A stretch of DNA of 64,000 nucleotides from an uncultured Lachnospiraceae bacterium (lineage in GTDB: Bacteria; Bacillota; Clostridia; Lachnospirales; Lachnospiraceae): positions 1 to 64,000 of the forward strand of contig CAMEJJ010000004.1 of the NCBI GenBank assembly GCA_945919795.1. Direction: 5' to 3'. The notes below the pieces were generated by a model. That model did no database searches. It saw only the letters and a program-made list of their open reading frames with translations, and was not told where the DNA came from. The position numbers were made by a program, and so were the translations under genes. This document shows, one piece after another, positions 8,101 to 16,013 of the stretch (position 1 is the first letter of the stretch; each line of letters begins with the position of its first letter).

Positions 8101-8811
8101 TTATTTTTCCAATTCTTCCATATATCCCGCTGTAATAATACCTGCAGGTAATGCAACAATCGCAATACCAATAAAAGAAGATAACATCGTTACAATCCGC
8201 CCAATCGTCGATACCGGATAGATATCACCATATCCCATAGTGGTTAATGATACGGTTGCCCAATAAACGGCATCAAAAAAGGTATCAAATGTTTCCGGCT
8301 CGACGTTGAAAATGACAAGCGCTGAAATCACAATATATCCTAACGCAAACCAGATTACAACCATCAGTGAATCTTTTTGCTTGGAAAACACCCTTATAAT
8401 CAGAGCAACATTCTTGGAATAACGAAACGATTTGAATATTCGAAAGACTCTGAGGGAACGAAATAATCGGGATACCTTTAACACACGGAAGCTGTTGTTA
8501 ATAAACGTAACAGAGGGAAGAATGGACACCAAATCCACAATTGCCATAAACGTAAACGGATATCTGACAAAAGACAATTTCCCCTGTTCCAGCTTGAAAT
8601 CTGCCGTAATAAGACGGAATAAATAGTCAATCACAAAAATAGAAGCAGTTATCTTATCAACAACATTCAGAAACGGCGTCTGCTCTTTTACCGTCAGAGG
8701 CATCAGGCTGAGAAAAATAACAAAAATCATAATAAAATCATATGCCTGACTCCATCTGTCATTTTCTTTTGCAACTTCAATTATTTCGTATAACCGCTTT
8801 CTCATGAACAT
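8101..8811 (-). CDS. Voltage-gated type potassium channel (six-helix)
   Basis: A Kv-like channel subunit of about 236 residues. Features in order: cytoplasmic start with RKRLYEIIEVA, S1-S3 hydrophobic helices, an S4-like segment with regularly spaced Arg and Lys (RVLKVSRLFRSLRVFRIFK, about 109-127), S5, the pore loop with selectivity filter TTMGYGD (190-196) and S6 with VALPAGIITAGY. The Arg-rich S4 suggests voltage sensing. The ATG at 8847 has a poor ribosome-binding site, while 8811 (or 8805) follows AGGATTGG, so I start at 8811. It is the first gene of the polyamine cluster; polyamines block many K+ channels from the inside, so the pairing may be functional. Confidence 0.88.
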   Translation of the reverse strand: MFMRKRLYEIIEVAKENDRWSQAYDFIMIFVIFLSLMPLTVKEQTPFLNVVDKITASIFVIDYLFRLITADFKLEQGKLSFVRYPFTFMAIVDLVSILPSVTFINNSFRVLKVSRLFRSLRVFRIFKSFRYSKNVALIIRVFSKQKDSLMVVIWFALGYIVISALVIFNVEPETFDTFFDAVYWATVSLTTMGYGDIYPVSTIGRIVTMLSSFIGIAIVALPAGIITAGYMEELEK

Positions 8812-8874
8812 TTCCAATCCTGTGATATAAAAAAGCCTAATCACCATCGCAGACTTTATATATATTTTATTATA

Positions 8875-8896
8875 TATATAGTGGAATTACTATATA
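8875..8896. promoter_or_regulatory. A+T-rich inverted repeat upstream of the channel operon
   Basis: TATATAGT (8875-8882), six bases, ACTATATA (8889-8896): a perfect 8-base dyad in a very A+T-rich stretch that also contains TATAAT-like strings on the minus strand. It may be the operator or part of the promoter of the six-gene unit. No single -35/-10 pair stands out. Confidence 0.35.
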
Positions 8897-8997
8897 ATAT
8901 TTCGTTCATAATCAATATCGTTTTTTGTTGAAATAGTACAAAAGACATGACTTTAAAGATCTGACAATGACAAAATCGAGATTGCGGTCTCCAAAAC

Positions 8998-9735
8998 CTA
9001 ATTTTCATCCGCTCCCATTTTCAACACTTCTTCTACTGACAGATTTAACTGACGTGCGATAGCTTTTGCCATTTTCTGTCTGCCCTCCTGTAATCCAGCC
9101 TCACGGCCATCACGCAGTCCGGATTCGCGTCCAGCCTCCCAGCCCTCTTCACGCAATGTTTTGGCATATTTCTTTTCGTCGAATTCTTCCAGCAAAGCTC
9201 CCAATATCTGACTTCTGTGTTTTCTCAAAATATCCTCCAAAATTCCATGGGCAATACAGTAATCGATTGCCGCATTCATTGCTTCTTCACGGTCATCATA
9301 TAGAAGGGCATATTCCCTGGTAATCTCAACAAACTCTGCATACTGTGACATCAGCTCACAACCCTGCATGAGATATTCATTGTGGCCGTAGTTGATGTTT
9401 ACCACTCGGACAATGACCTCCGCAGCAGGCTCCACATCCTGATTGCAGAATGCAGAGGATAATCGTAACTCATACTCATCCGGTGTTTCTTCCGTTCCGT
9501 TATAAAAAACGACACACTGCGGTGTGGGCAACGGAATTAATTTATTTCCGTACAGACTACTGCTTGCGCTTTCCACGAGCATCTGGTATTCCTGTGCCAG
9601 ATAAATCATAAAACGCACCGGCATGTTTAGATTGACTGTGGACTGATGCTCATACATGTTGATGGTGCCGACCAGCAGAAATGCCAGATCGTTTTTCATC
9701 GAAATATAAATCGCATTGTCCAGTGTCACAATCAA
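8998..9735 (-). pseudogene. 5'-truncated Rpn-family (PD-(D/E)XK) nuclease/putative transposase
   Basis: 245 codons resembling the C-terminal four fifths of Rpn-type recombination-promoting nucleases common in Lachnospiraceae: LDNAIYISMKNDLAFLL, YEHQST (a family hallmark), PTPQCVVFYNGTEE and NINYGHNEYLM, followed by a Gly/Glu-rich repeated helix (EEGWEAGRESGLRDGREAG). Family members normally have about 50 more residues before LDNAIY; here a TGA lies three codons before the only possible TTG start and no matching N-terminus is seen in other frames upstream. I therefore call it a remnant. It sits at the edge of the accessory island. Confidence 0.7.
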
Positions 9736-9969
9736 GTCTACTCAAAATCTCCTGCTTTATAAAATTGTTTGTGAATTTCAAAAGCATAAGATTCTAAGAA
9801 ATGATGTTAGAAAAACAGACCAGAATATCAAATTGAAATGCACACAAAACGAATGTTATACATAAGCAGATCAATAAAACGAAATTTTGTCAATACTCTG
9901 TCAGATAAATAGAAATATGCCTTTTCAAAAATCATAGCATCAAAGTCATGAATTGAAAGGAACACGTCT

Positions 9970-10394
9970 ATGAAAGCACCTCAATTTAACACATCTTCCA
10001 AATCAAACCAAATTATCATTACACTCGATCAAGCAACCGGACCGGTACAGATTCCCATGACAAATGACTATCTTTTCCGTGCATTATTACAGAAGAATAA
10101 TCACGTCTTAAAAGGACTTATCTGCGCCCTTTTACATCTGAAGCCGGAGGAAGTTATATCTGCCGCTCTTTTGATAATCTTCAAAAAGGAGAGGATTATA
10201 TCCATGTAAAAACAGCCATTCAGATTGGAATTCTGGATTTCACACTGTTTCCGGATGTCCCGGAATTTTATGCAACTTATATGATGACAAACATCAGCGT
10301 ATGTCAAGATAGGTCTAAAAAATTTTTCTTCCATGTTGAAGGTGGCAGAAAATACTTGATTCTAATATGTAATCATAAATTGTATTCTTTTTAA
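9970..10394 (+). pseudogene. Decayed Rpn-family nuclease with internal deletion
   Basis: The ATG at 9970 opens an Rpn-type N-terminus (ATGPVQIPMTNDYLFRALLQ, then LKGLICALLHLKPEEV). At about 10152 the reading frame shifts: the next frame reads SYICRSFDNLQKGEDYIHVK and LDFTLFPDVPEFYATYMMTN, which belongs some 60 residues further on in intact relatives. An internal deletion has joined the two parts out of frame and removed the usual catalytic segment. After MMTN the sequence no longer resembles the family and stops at 10392-10394. It is divergent to the other Rpn remnant and converges on the defence-like operon. Confidence 0.75.
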
Positions 10395-11011
10395 GGAACA
10401 TTCTTTTTTACCGATTTATATTTATGAAGAGTTAAACACCCTGTTATGACTAAAGATGCTAATACTATCGTAATTAACCCCCAGGTCGGAACCGTTTTTA
10501 AGCAAATAACGGTATAAAATAATAGACTACCTATAATTGTCATCGAAGGTGCACATCTATTAAATGAATTCAACAACAATTTTGCATTATCACTCATTGC
10601 GTATTTGATTTTTACAAGCACAAGCCATATCAGCAAAGCGCCGAAGTACATACCCCAAGATAACATATCATTACACTCCACGCTTACATTAATCACTCTA
10701 ACTATCATCACAACTAAGGAGATTAAATACGCAAGAAGGCAAAACCAATTTTCTTGAAGGACATACTGATGCTCATTATTTATATAAAATTCCAAAACAG
10801 CCTTGCATTTCTTCTTTATTTTTTTCCTATTCCTCGACGCTATTAAAGGCTGTATTTCTTGTACAAGTTCTTCTGCCAATTTGTCCAAAAGATTACTGTT
10901 CGTTTGTGAAGATATTTTATCCTTAAGTTTGCTATCGATTTCTGCAGCCTTATCTTTTGAAATTTCTGGAAATTCTTTTATAAACAATTGCATCTGTGTA
11001 TTATGACTCAT
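10391..11011 (-). CDS. Four-helix membrane protein, third gene of the HEPN-NACHT operon
   Basis: 206 residues, no family recognised. The first 85 or so residues are charged and helical (KDKAAEIDSKLKDKI, then RNRKKIKKKCKAVLEFYI). After this come four hydrophobic segments near residues 88-108, 120-135, 153-170 and 175-192 with a basic C-terminus (HKYKSVKKNVP). Its ATG overlaps the stop of the preceding gene in an ATGA arrangement, so translation is coupled. A membrane partner beside a membrane-anchored NTPase suggests a complex at the inner membrane, perhaps the effector or an anchoring subunit; this is inference from position. Confidence 0.7.
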   Translation of the reverse strand: MSHNTQMQLFIKEFPEISKDKAAEIDSKLKDKISSQTNSNLLDKLAEELVQEIQPLIASRNRKKIKKKCKAVLEFYINNEHQYVLQENWFCLLAYLISLVVMIVRVINVSVECNDMLSWGMYFGALLIWLVLVKIKYAMSDNAKLLLNSFNRCAPSMTIIGSLLFYTVICLKTVPTWGLITIVLASLVITGCLTLHKYKSVKKNVP

Positions 11012-11994
11012 TGATTATTCTCCGAATCATCAAATCTTATAAGATTTGGATTTTTCAACTTATTTTTGCTTCTTACAGCAGACCATTCTCCACCATTAAA
11101 TAATGTGCCCATTCTTGCCTTATCTTCGGATGTTGAAAATATTACATCTATATCTTTATACATTTCATTATACTGTAATGCTATTCTAAAATAGTTTTCA
11201 TAGTGATACATATAATTATTATTTCCCCATTCTATGTATTCCGACAAACTGCCATACTTATTTTTTATAAATCTAATAATATATTCATATTTATCAGCGC
11301 TATAACAATATTTTCCAACATTCCCCTTATATAAACGTGCTCCATATTTTTGTGCGAAAAATTCAAGTAAAATTATAATATGATGAGGATCAATGGCATT
11401 TAATATATGATTCAAATTTCTATGCGTAACCCATTTTTTCGGCAGCGTTTTCCCCTCTCGAAGATATTTATTTTTATTTGCCATTATGATTTTGTCATGC
11501 TCGTACAGAATACCCAAGTAATTATCATTTATTGCATGCAAGCCTTCTGGGTTCATATCTTTTTGTAATAAAGCTTCCATTGCAAATATCATAAAATTTT
11601 CAATGGATGGATTATAAACCACATTTCTATTCCATGACGTTTCAAAATTACCAGACTCAATATAGGTTTCTAACACACCAGATCCAACATAACCCAGCGG
11701 ATTAAGTGTTTTAAACACACCATACAAATTAACCTTATCTAATAACAAATCTGTTTCCTGATATGCTTTTATCGCTATCAACGGATTTATAAATAAAACT
11801 GTCCAAAAATATTTAACAGCCTCACTATAATTTATTCTCAAGCCTTCGTGAATTTCTCCAATGATAGCACTTATTATACTATCGTCTGTATCAAGTGTAT
11901 AACAAGCATCTACCACATCCTGAAACCACTCTGCATCTCGACACTCTTCATATGATTCTCTCAAAAAGTTCTGATAGTCCAACTCAAATTCCAT
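11008..11994 (-). CDS. Protein of unknown function, second gene of the HEPN-NACHT operon
   Basis: 328 residues from the ATG at 11994, which shares one base with the stop of the NACHT gene (TAATG) and has AGGAG nine bases upstream. A TTG three codons earlier is less likely. No signal peptide or membrane segment. The sequence is mostly helical, acidic at the start (YEECRDAEWFQDVVDACY), aromatic-rich in the middle and basic in KNKLKNPN near the end. I do not recognise a domain. The tight coupling on both sides argues that it works with the NACHT protein, for example as a sensor or adaptor, but nothing in the sequence proves this. Confidence 0.7.
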   Translation of the reverse strand: MEFELDYQNFLRESYEECRDAEWFQDVVDACYTLDTDDSIISAIIGEIHEGLRINYSEAVKYFWTVLFINPLIAIKAYQETDLLLDKVNLYGVFKTLNPLGYVGSGVLETYIESGNFETSWNRNVVYNPSIENFMIFAMEALLQKDMNPEGLHAINDNYLGILYEHDKIIMANKNKYLREGKTLPKKWVTHRNLNHILNAIDPHHIIILLEFFAQKYGARLYKGNVGKYCYSADKYEYIIRFIKNKYGSLSEYIEWGNNNYMYHYENYFRIALQYNEMYKDIDVIFSTSEDKARMGTLFNGGEWSAVRSKNKLKNPNLIRFDDSENNQ

Positions 11995-13877
11995 TATGAC
12001 CAACTCCTAAATCTTCGCGCTGGATACTTTCTGTTGATATATTCTTTATAGTTCTGATGTGCAAAAGACAACAGCATTTCATCCTCATCTCTCGACAATA
12101 CTTGAATTTCAACCAACTTTCGTCCAACTGCTTTTATAGATGCCTGTCCTTCATCGACAACAATTTTATTTGTCAGTTCGCGTATAACCTCATTTTCCGG
12201 TAAAGCCACTACTTTTTCTCCGTCTTCGGTTCCTGCATCAAGCAGCCTGCACAATTCTCTTAAAAAGTTAATAAACGTGGCTTTATCGGAATTAAATCCA
12301 GTTTTTCTAAGTTCCCTCTCTATCATAGAATTCAAAAACTTTTCAATTAATTGTGTTGTATCCGAGAATTCATTATCCCCAGTTTCACATACTAACTCAA
12401 CATAGCAACTAATATAGAAAGGCGTTCTATTATTATAAAGAAACTTTTTCCTGTTTTCTCCAATCCAATCATTCATCACCTTTTCTATTAAGTCGCCTGG
12501 TATCGTTTTCACCAAGTAGTTCTTTATCTGTTTCTCATCCAAAGCTTGAATTGCATAACAAGGAATGGAAAGAGGATATTTATCAATACAACTCTTCCGA
12601 GAAGCACATACCAATGTGATATCAAGCTGAGCATCCAAAAATGATGCAAGTTCCCGACTGGCATCGCTCTGTATATCAACCTTAGCCTCGTCCATAGCAT
12701 CTACAAATAAAATAATCTTATTATTTTTCAGAAATGGCATAACTTGAGATTCTTCGCCATTAAAAATAAGTTGTGCTATTTTTTTGCTAATAGAAGCGCA
12801 ATCTCCATATAGTTTACCCATTTCAATAACAACAGGAATCACTTTCTCTGATGAAGAATTATCATTTAAATATTTTTCAGCATATTGACCGGCTATTTCA
12901 AACAATGTCCATGATTTTCCATAGCCGCCTTCGGCAACAATACGCATTCCTTTTTTCGAATCCACAAGATTTGATTTGATCAAATCTTGCAGCATAAACT
13001 TCTCATTTTCTTTTCCGTCCAAATTGTAGGAAAGCCCAACATAATTGTTTAATCTCTCTTCTCGAATAATTTGTAGTTCCTGTACATAATGGCGAATGCG
13101 TGCACGGCTTATATTTTCATTAGATATCTCTTGATGTACAGATTCATAAATTTTATTAAAAGCGCCATCATTATGACCTGTACCTAAGTATTTTCTATAA
13201 ACAACCGGTTGATTCCATGCAATACTTTGAAGATGAGTAAGCAACTCTACCATATTGTCAATAGCGGTTTCCTCAAGATCCAAAATATGCTGAGTATCCT
13301 TATAATCAGAAATATGTGAGAACCCATTTCTATCAATTGTGATATGCCCAATGCTTCTCCTCGTATGGTTGTCCGGGCAACATTCTGCTGAAAAATCAAA
13401 GCGAATCAAAGCTGCTAACGCCGTAACATCAAAATCCTTTATTGTAATATTAGTAATTCCCTTACTATCAAATTTTTCTTTGATTTCTTTATATGTTGAA
13501 TAAGAAGAATGTTGTTTATTCACAGCAACTGTGTATATTTCATTTTTCCAACTCTGTGGATAGGCGGCAGTTATCTGAATCTCAAAAAAATCTTGTAAAA
13601 GTTCTGTCTGGAGTTCTTGAATCTTGTCTCTGTTACTCTGAATCATATTTGTTGACTTCCTTTCCTTTATTTTCTTTGTAATGGGTTCTAACACAATAAT
13701 GGTTATAGCTATTATTGCAATAACTCCCAAAACAAATAGTGAGTACTGCCACCATGTCCAATTTTCCATAAAGCTGAACACATATTGATTGATTCCAAAT
13801 GATAAGAGCCCTACAAACAACACTTCTGAAATAATCAGAATAAACGCCTGTTTAGTTATGTTTCTAAAAAACTTCAT
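11994..13877 (-). CDS. Membrane-anchored HEPN-NACHT (STAND) NTPase, predicted defence protein
   Basis: 627 residues. Two hydrophobic helices (about 11-30 and 43-63) are followed by a helical domain (about 125-220) that resembles DZIP3-type HEPN: DVTALAALIRF and DRNGFSH, where R183-N184...H188 is an RX4H motif with the polar residue after Arg expected of HEPN ribonucleases. Then comes a NACHT-like NTPase: P-loop AEGGYGKSW near 315-323 (first Gly replaced by Ala) and Walker B IILFVDAMDEA at 388-398 with the D-x2-DE acidic cluster typical of NACHT. The C-terminal 180 residues are helical without obvious repeats. The ATG at 13877 has GGAGGC upstream. STAND proteins with HEPN effectors act in phage defence and programmed death; this role here is inferred. 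Confidence 0.8.
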   Translation of the reverse strand: MKFFRNITKQAFILIISEVLFVGLLSFGINQYVFSFMENWTWWQYSLFVLGVIAIIAITIIVLEPITKKIKERKSTNMIQSNRDKIQELQTELLQDFFEIQITAAYPQSWKNEIYTVAVNKQHSSYSTYKEIKEKFDSKGITNITIKDFDVTALAALIRFDFSAECCPDNHTRRSIGHITIDRNGFSHISDYKDTQHILDLEETAIDNMVELLTHLQSIAWNQPVVYRKYLGTGHNDGAFNKIYESVHQEISNENISRARIRHYVQELQIIREERLNNYVGLSYNLDGKENEKFMLQDLIKSNLVDSKKGMRIVAEGGYGKSWTLFEIAGQYAEKYLNDNSSSEKVIPVVIEMGKLYGDCASISKKIAQLIFNGEESQVMPFLKNNKIILFVDAMDEAKVDIQSDASRELASFLDAQLDITLVCASRKSCIDKYPLSIPCYAIQALDEKQIKNYLVKTIPGDLIEKVMNDWIGENRKKFLYNNRTPFYISCYVELVCETGDNEFSDTTQLIEKFLNSMIERELRKTGFNSDKATFINFLRELCRLLDAGTEDGEKVVALPENEVIRELTNKIVVDEGQASIKAVGRKLVEIQVLSRDEDEMLLSFAHQNYKEYINRKYPARRFRSWS

Positions 13878-13878
13878 G

Positions 13879-14085
13879 TCATTTAGCCTCCGCTCTATCA
13901 GTTTTTATATAGCGTCCTGACTTTATCCGTTCATCCTTAGGCTTCTCAGCATCTACCGGAATAATCCACATATTTCCAAGCTTCTGCGCTCCGGGAATTC
14001 GTCCCTCAACACATAATGTATTTATTCTCCTTGATCCGATTCCCCACTTTTCAGATGTTTCTTATAAAGTCATAAATCCTGTCAT
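13879..14085 (-). pseudogene. Helix-turn-helix (excisionase-like) gene with an in-frame stop at codon 8
   Basis: From the ATG at 14085 the frame reads MTGFMTL, then TAA, then ETSEKWGIGSRRINTLCVEG and onward through GAQKLGNMWIIPVDAEKP to a TGA at 13879-13881. This is the common Lachnospiraceae small HTH protein, in which codon 8 is normally Lys or similar; an AAA or GAA to TAA change explains the break. The ribosome-binding site (AAGGGGC) is good and the terminal TGA lies one base before the NACHT ATG, so it was the first gene of that operon. No alternative start codon follows the stop early enough to restore the HTH. Confidence 0.8.
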
Positions 14086-14139
14086 CTCTTGCCCCTTATT
14101 TCTAATAGACAACACTGCTTCAATTTGATGTAAAATCCA

Positions 14140-14170
14140 AGTATTATTTTACACAAAACCTCGAACAAAA
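14140..14170 (-). promoter_or_regulatory. Tentative promoter of the HTH/HEPN-NACHT operon
   Basis: On the minus strand TTGTTC, 16 bases, TAATAC can be read between about 14170 and 14140, and an overlapping TGTAAAAT gives an alternative -10. Further upstream on the same strand is a terminator-like stem AGCCGGT/ACCGGCT followed by TTTTTT (14213-14248). Which signal is used cannot be decided. Confidence 0.3.
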
Positions 14171-14212
14171 TCAATCTGATTGTTTTGCACTGAAACTGCC
14201 AGTTTTGCGCAG

Positions 14213-14248
14213 AAAAAAGCCGGTCAGACTCAACATCCAACCGGCTCC
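14213..14248 (-). terminator. Rho-independent terminator-like hairpin
   Basis: Minus strand: AGCCGGT, a loop of about 14 bases, ACCGGCT, then TTTTTT. No intact minus-strand gene lies just upstream of it (the next is nrdR, which has its own terminator), so it may be left over from DNA lost at the right edge of the island or may shield the operon from read-through. Confidence 0.55.
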
Positions 14249-14253
14249 AAACC

Positions 14254-14829
14254 CTTATTCCATTAGGTGCAAATCATTTTTATTCCATTGAACAACAACC
14301 CTGCATCACTGCATTTATTGATCAGAACATCATACAGGATTCCATCAACGAGCAGTTACCTTTAGATACCCAGCAGGTTTTAACGGGCATGCTTTTATCA
14401 CAATGCCACAATCTTCAGAAGAAGTCAAACTGTATCACTGTTTTTACCCCGAAAGGACTTGATAACTTTGTACAAAACGGAATCATACAGCAAATTCCTT
14501 CACAGCTGTATCATCCTATCAGTATAAAAAACAGAATTCTCATATTGAGCCGTATGATTCAGGCCAATCAATCCGGCATCTTTCGTTTTTATTTAATAAA
14601 AGAAGAAGCTTTCCATCCCAAAATCGAGATTTTTACATACGATACGGATTCGATGCTGTTAAATTACCAAAAATCAGAAAACGACACGGTACAGACCAGT
14701 CTGATTAAGGAGCCCAATACCGTCCTGGCATTCAATGACTTTATTCAGGATCTCTCCAACCTCAATCTGGTATACAGTAGCGAGGAAACCTCGGACATCC
14801 TGCAACAAATGATTCAGTCATTAAAATAG
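14254..14829 (+). pseudogene. 5'-truncated gene fragment of unknown function
   Basis: The plus-strand frame ending at 14829 is open leftwards to about 14194, through LIPLGANHFYSIEQQPC and FIDQNIIQDSINEQLPL, but has no start codon with a ribosome-binding site; the first ATG (14389) is in the middle of a continuous, protein-like sequence. I read it as the C-terminal part of a protein whose N-terminus was lost when the accessory operon arrived. The remaining 190 or so residues are rich in polar and aromatic residues, without membrane segments. I do not recognise the family; a regulator or ligand-binding domain is possible. Confidence 0.5.
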
Positions 14830-14878
14830 GCGCCGCCCCCGAACGCGCGTTCTTGAATCCCGTTGAATAAATCATTCT

Positions 14879-14918
14879 ATTTATTCGTGACTATTTATTC
14901 ACAACCATTTATTCGCGT
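14879..14918. repeat. Three 14-base tandem units
   Basis: ATTTATTC recurs exactly at 14879, 14893 and 14907, each followed by six variable bases (GTGACT, ACAACC, GCGTCC). It lies between the broken gene and the nrdR terminator. Confidence 0.7.
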
Positions 14919-14973
14919 CCGCACGTATCCGTTTGGGCATTCTTAATAGCGATCATACTTAACAGCCATAGAG

Positions 14974-15016
14974 CAAAAAAAGGTTTGCTTCTTACATTGG
15001 AAACAAACCTTTTTCA
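14974..15016. terminator. Bidirectional terminator downstream of nrdR
   Basis: AAAAAAAGGTTTG and CAAACCTTTTT form a strong stem around a loop of about 18 bases. On the minus strand it ends in a T run just past the nrdR stop codon; the A run on the left allows it to work for plus-strand transcripts too. Confidence 0.8.
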
Positions 15017-15026
15017 TCATATTCTT

Positions 15027-15479
15027 TTATTTATCCAACATTTTCTTTAACTCATCCATAAAGGTATTCACATCTTTAAATTCCCGGTAAACGGATGCAA
15101 AACGGACATATGCAACATCATCAACTGCTTTTAATTTATCCATAACCAATTCACCAATCACGTTAGATGAAATCTCTTTTTCCTCCATGTTGAAAATCTC
15201 GGTTTCAACCTCTTCCACAATTTCAGAAATCCGGTTGGCACTGACCGATCTCTTATGGCAGGCCAACAAAACGCCGGCTTCGATTTTTCCACGGTCGTAG
15301 GTTTCTCTGGTATTATCTTTTTTAATAATAATCAACGGAATGGTCTCAACCTTTTCATAGGTTGTAAATCTCTTATCACATCCGTCACAAACACGGCGTC
15401 TGCGGATGGAATTATTATCTTCCGCCGGTCTGGAATCGATTACTCTGGTATTTTCGTGGCCACAAAAAGGACATTTCAT
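15027..15479 (-). CDS. nrdR: Transcriptional repressor NrdR
   Basis: 150 residues, normal for NrdR. The N-terminal zinc ribbon has CPFC (3-6) and CDGC (31-34), and the ATP-cone domain follows from about residue 46 (PLIIIKKDNTRETYDRGKIEAGV). NrdR senses ATP/dATP and represses ribonucleotide reductase genes by binding NrdR boxes. The target here is presumably nrdD-nrdG, which lie 3 kb upstream on the same strand. The ATG at 15479 has GAGAGG before it. A palindrome-like ACACAATATTTTGTTGT at 15585-15601 upstream could be an autoregulatory box, but this is weak. Confidence 0.96.
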   Translation of the reverse strand: MKCPFCGHENTRVIDSRPAEDNNSIRRRRVCDGCDKRFTTYEKVETIPLIIIKKDNTRETYDRGKIEAGVLLACHKRSVSANRISEIVEEVETEIFNMEEKEISSNVIGELVMDKLKAVDDVAYVRFASVYREFKDVNTFMDELKKMLDK

Positions 15480-15584
15480 AATGTAATTTACCTCTCATAA
15501 AATTCAATGATATGAGTCTTAGAAAAATGAATATATCATATATGTCCAATAACTCATAATATGTTACTCAAATGAATATTCATA

Positions 15585-15601
15585 ACACAATATTTTGTTG
15601 T
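15585..15601. promoter_or_regulatory. Possible NrdR box upstream of nrdR
   Basis: ACACAATATTTTGTTGT resembles the NrdR box pattern ACACWATATATWGTGT in most positions, but only one copy is seen, about 105 bases before the nrdR start. The surrounding DNA is very A+T-rich, so a chance match is possible. Confidence 0.3.
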
Positions 15602-15715
15602 TACATCAATCGTTTTTTACATTATATTCCATTTTGAATTTTATGTCAACAAGTTATGGTAACCAATTTGTATATAAAATACCGGAAAATCATCAAAATT
15701 CCATGAATACAATAA

Positions 15716-15946
15716 CTAACAGCAAAAATCCACCAGTATAATATCCGGTCCAATCTGTTTGATATTACAAAAAGGGATTTCGTGCTCATCTCCGAAGAAA
15801 AAGCCCCAAATCCCACACTTTTCCGCTATAATCAATTTCCGAATGCAGCCATTGCATTCATCAAATTCCAAATCCACGACATGCCCAAGCTTACGGCAGT
15901 CCTTCACACAGATAACTTCCTTTTTGCTAAATTCATCGAATGTCAT
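15716..15946 (-). CDS. YlmC/YmxH family PRC-barrel protein
   Basis: 76 residues from the ATG at 15946 (GGTGG four bases upstream; an ATG six codons earlier has no ribosome-binding site). The sequence MTFDEFSKKEVICVKDCRKL followed by LGHVVDLEFD and ending PFCNIKQIGPDIILVDF is the pattern of the small PRC-barrel YlmC/YmxH proteins found in spore-formers. Bacillus ymxH is expressed in sporulation; molecular role unknown. Two adjacent Cys at the end (DFCC) are unusual but uninterpreted. It stands alone between nrdR and an acyltransferase. Confidence 0.8.
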   Translation of the reverse strand: MTFDEFSKKEVICVKDCRKLGHVVDLEFDECNGCIRKLIIAEKCGIWGFFFGDEHEIPFCNIKQIGPDIILVDFCC

Positions 15947-16013
15947 AAAACCACCATAAAACATCGTATTACTATAGGTTATGCCATACGACGGATTATG
16001 TGATATGGCACAT

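Noticed and set aside
8850-8900. Alternating TATATA tract as a replication or recombination site
   Set aside because: No DnaA boxes, GC skew cue or dif-like sequence nearby; ordinary A+T-rich promoter DNA explains it.
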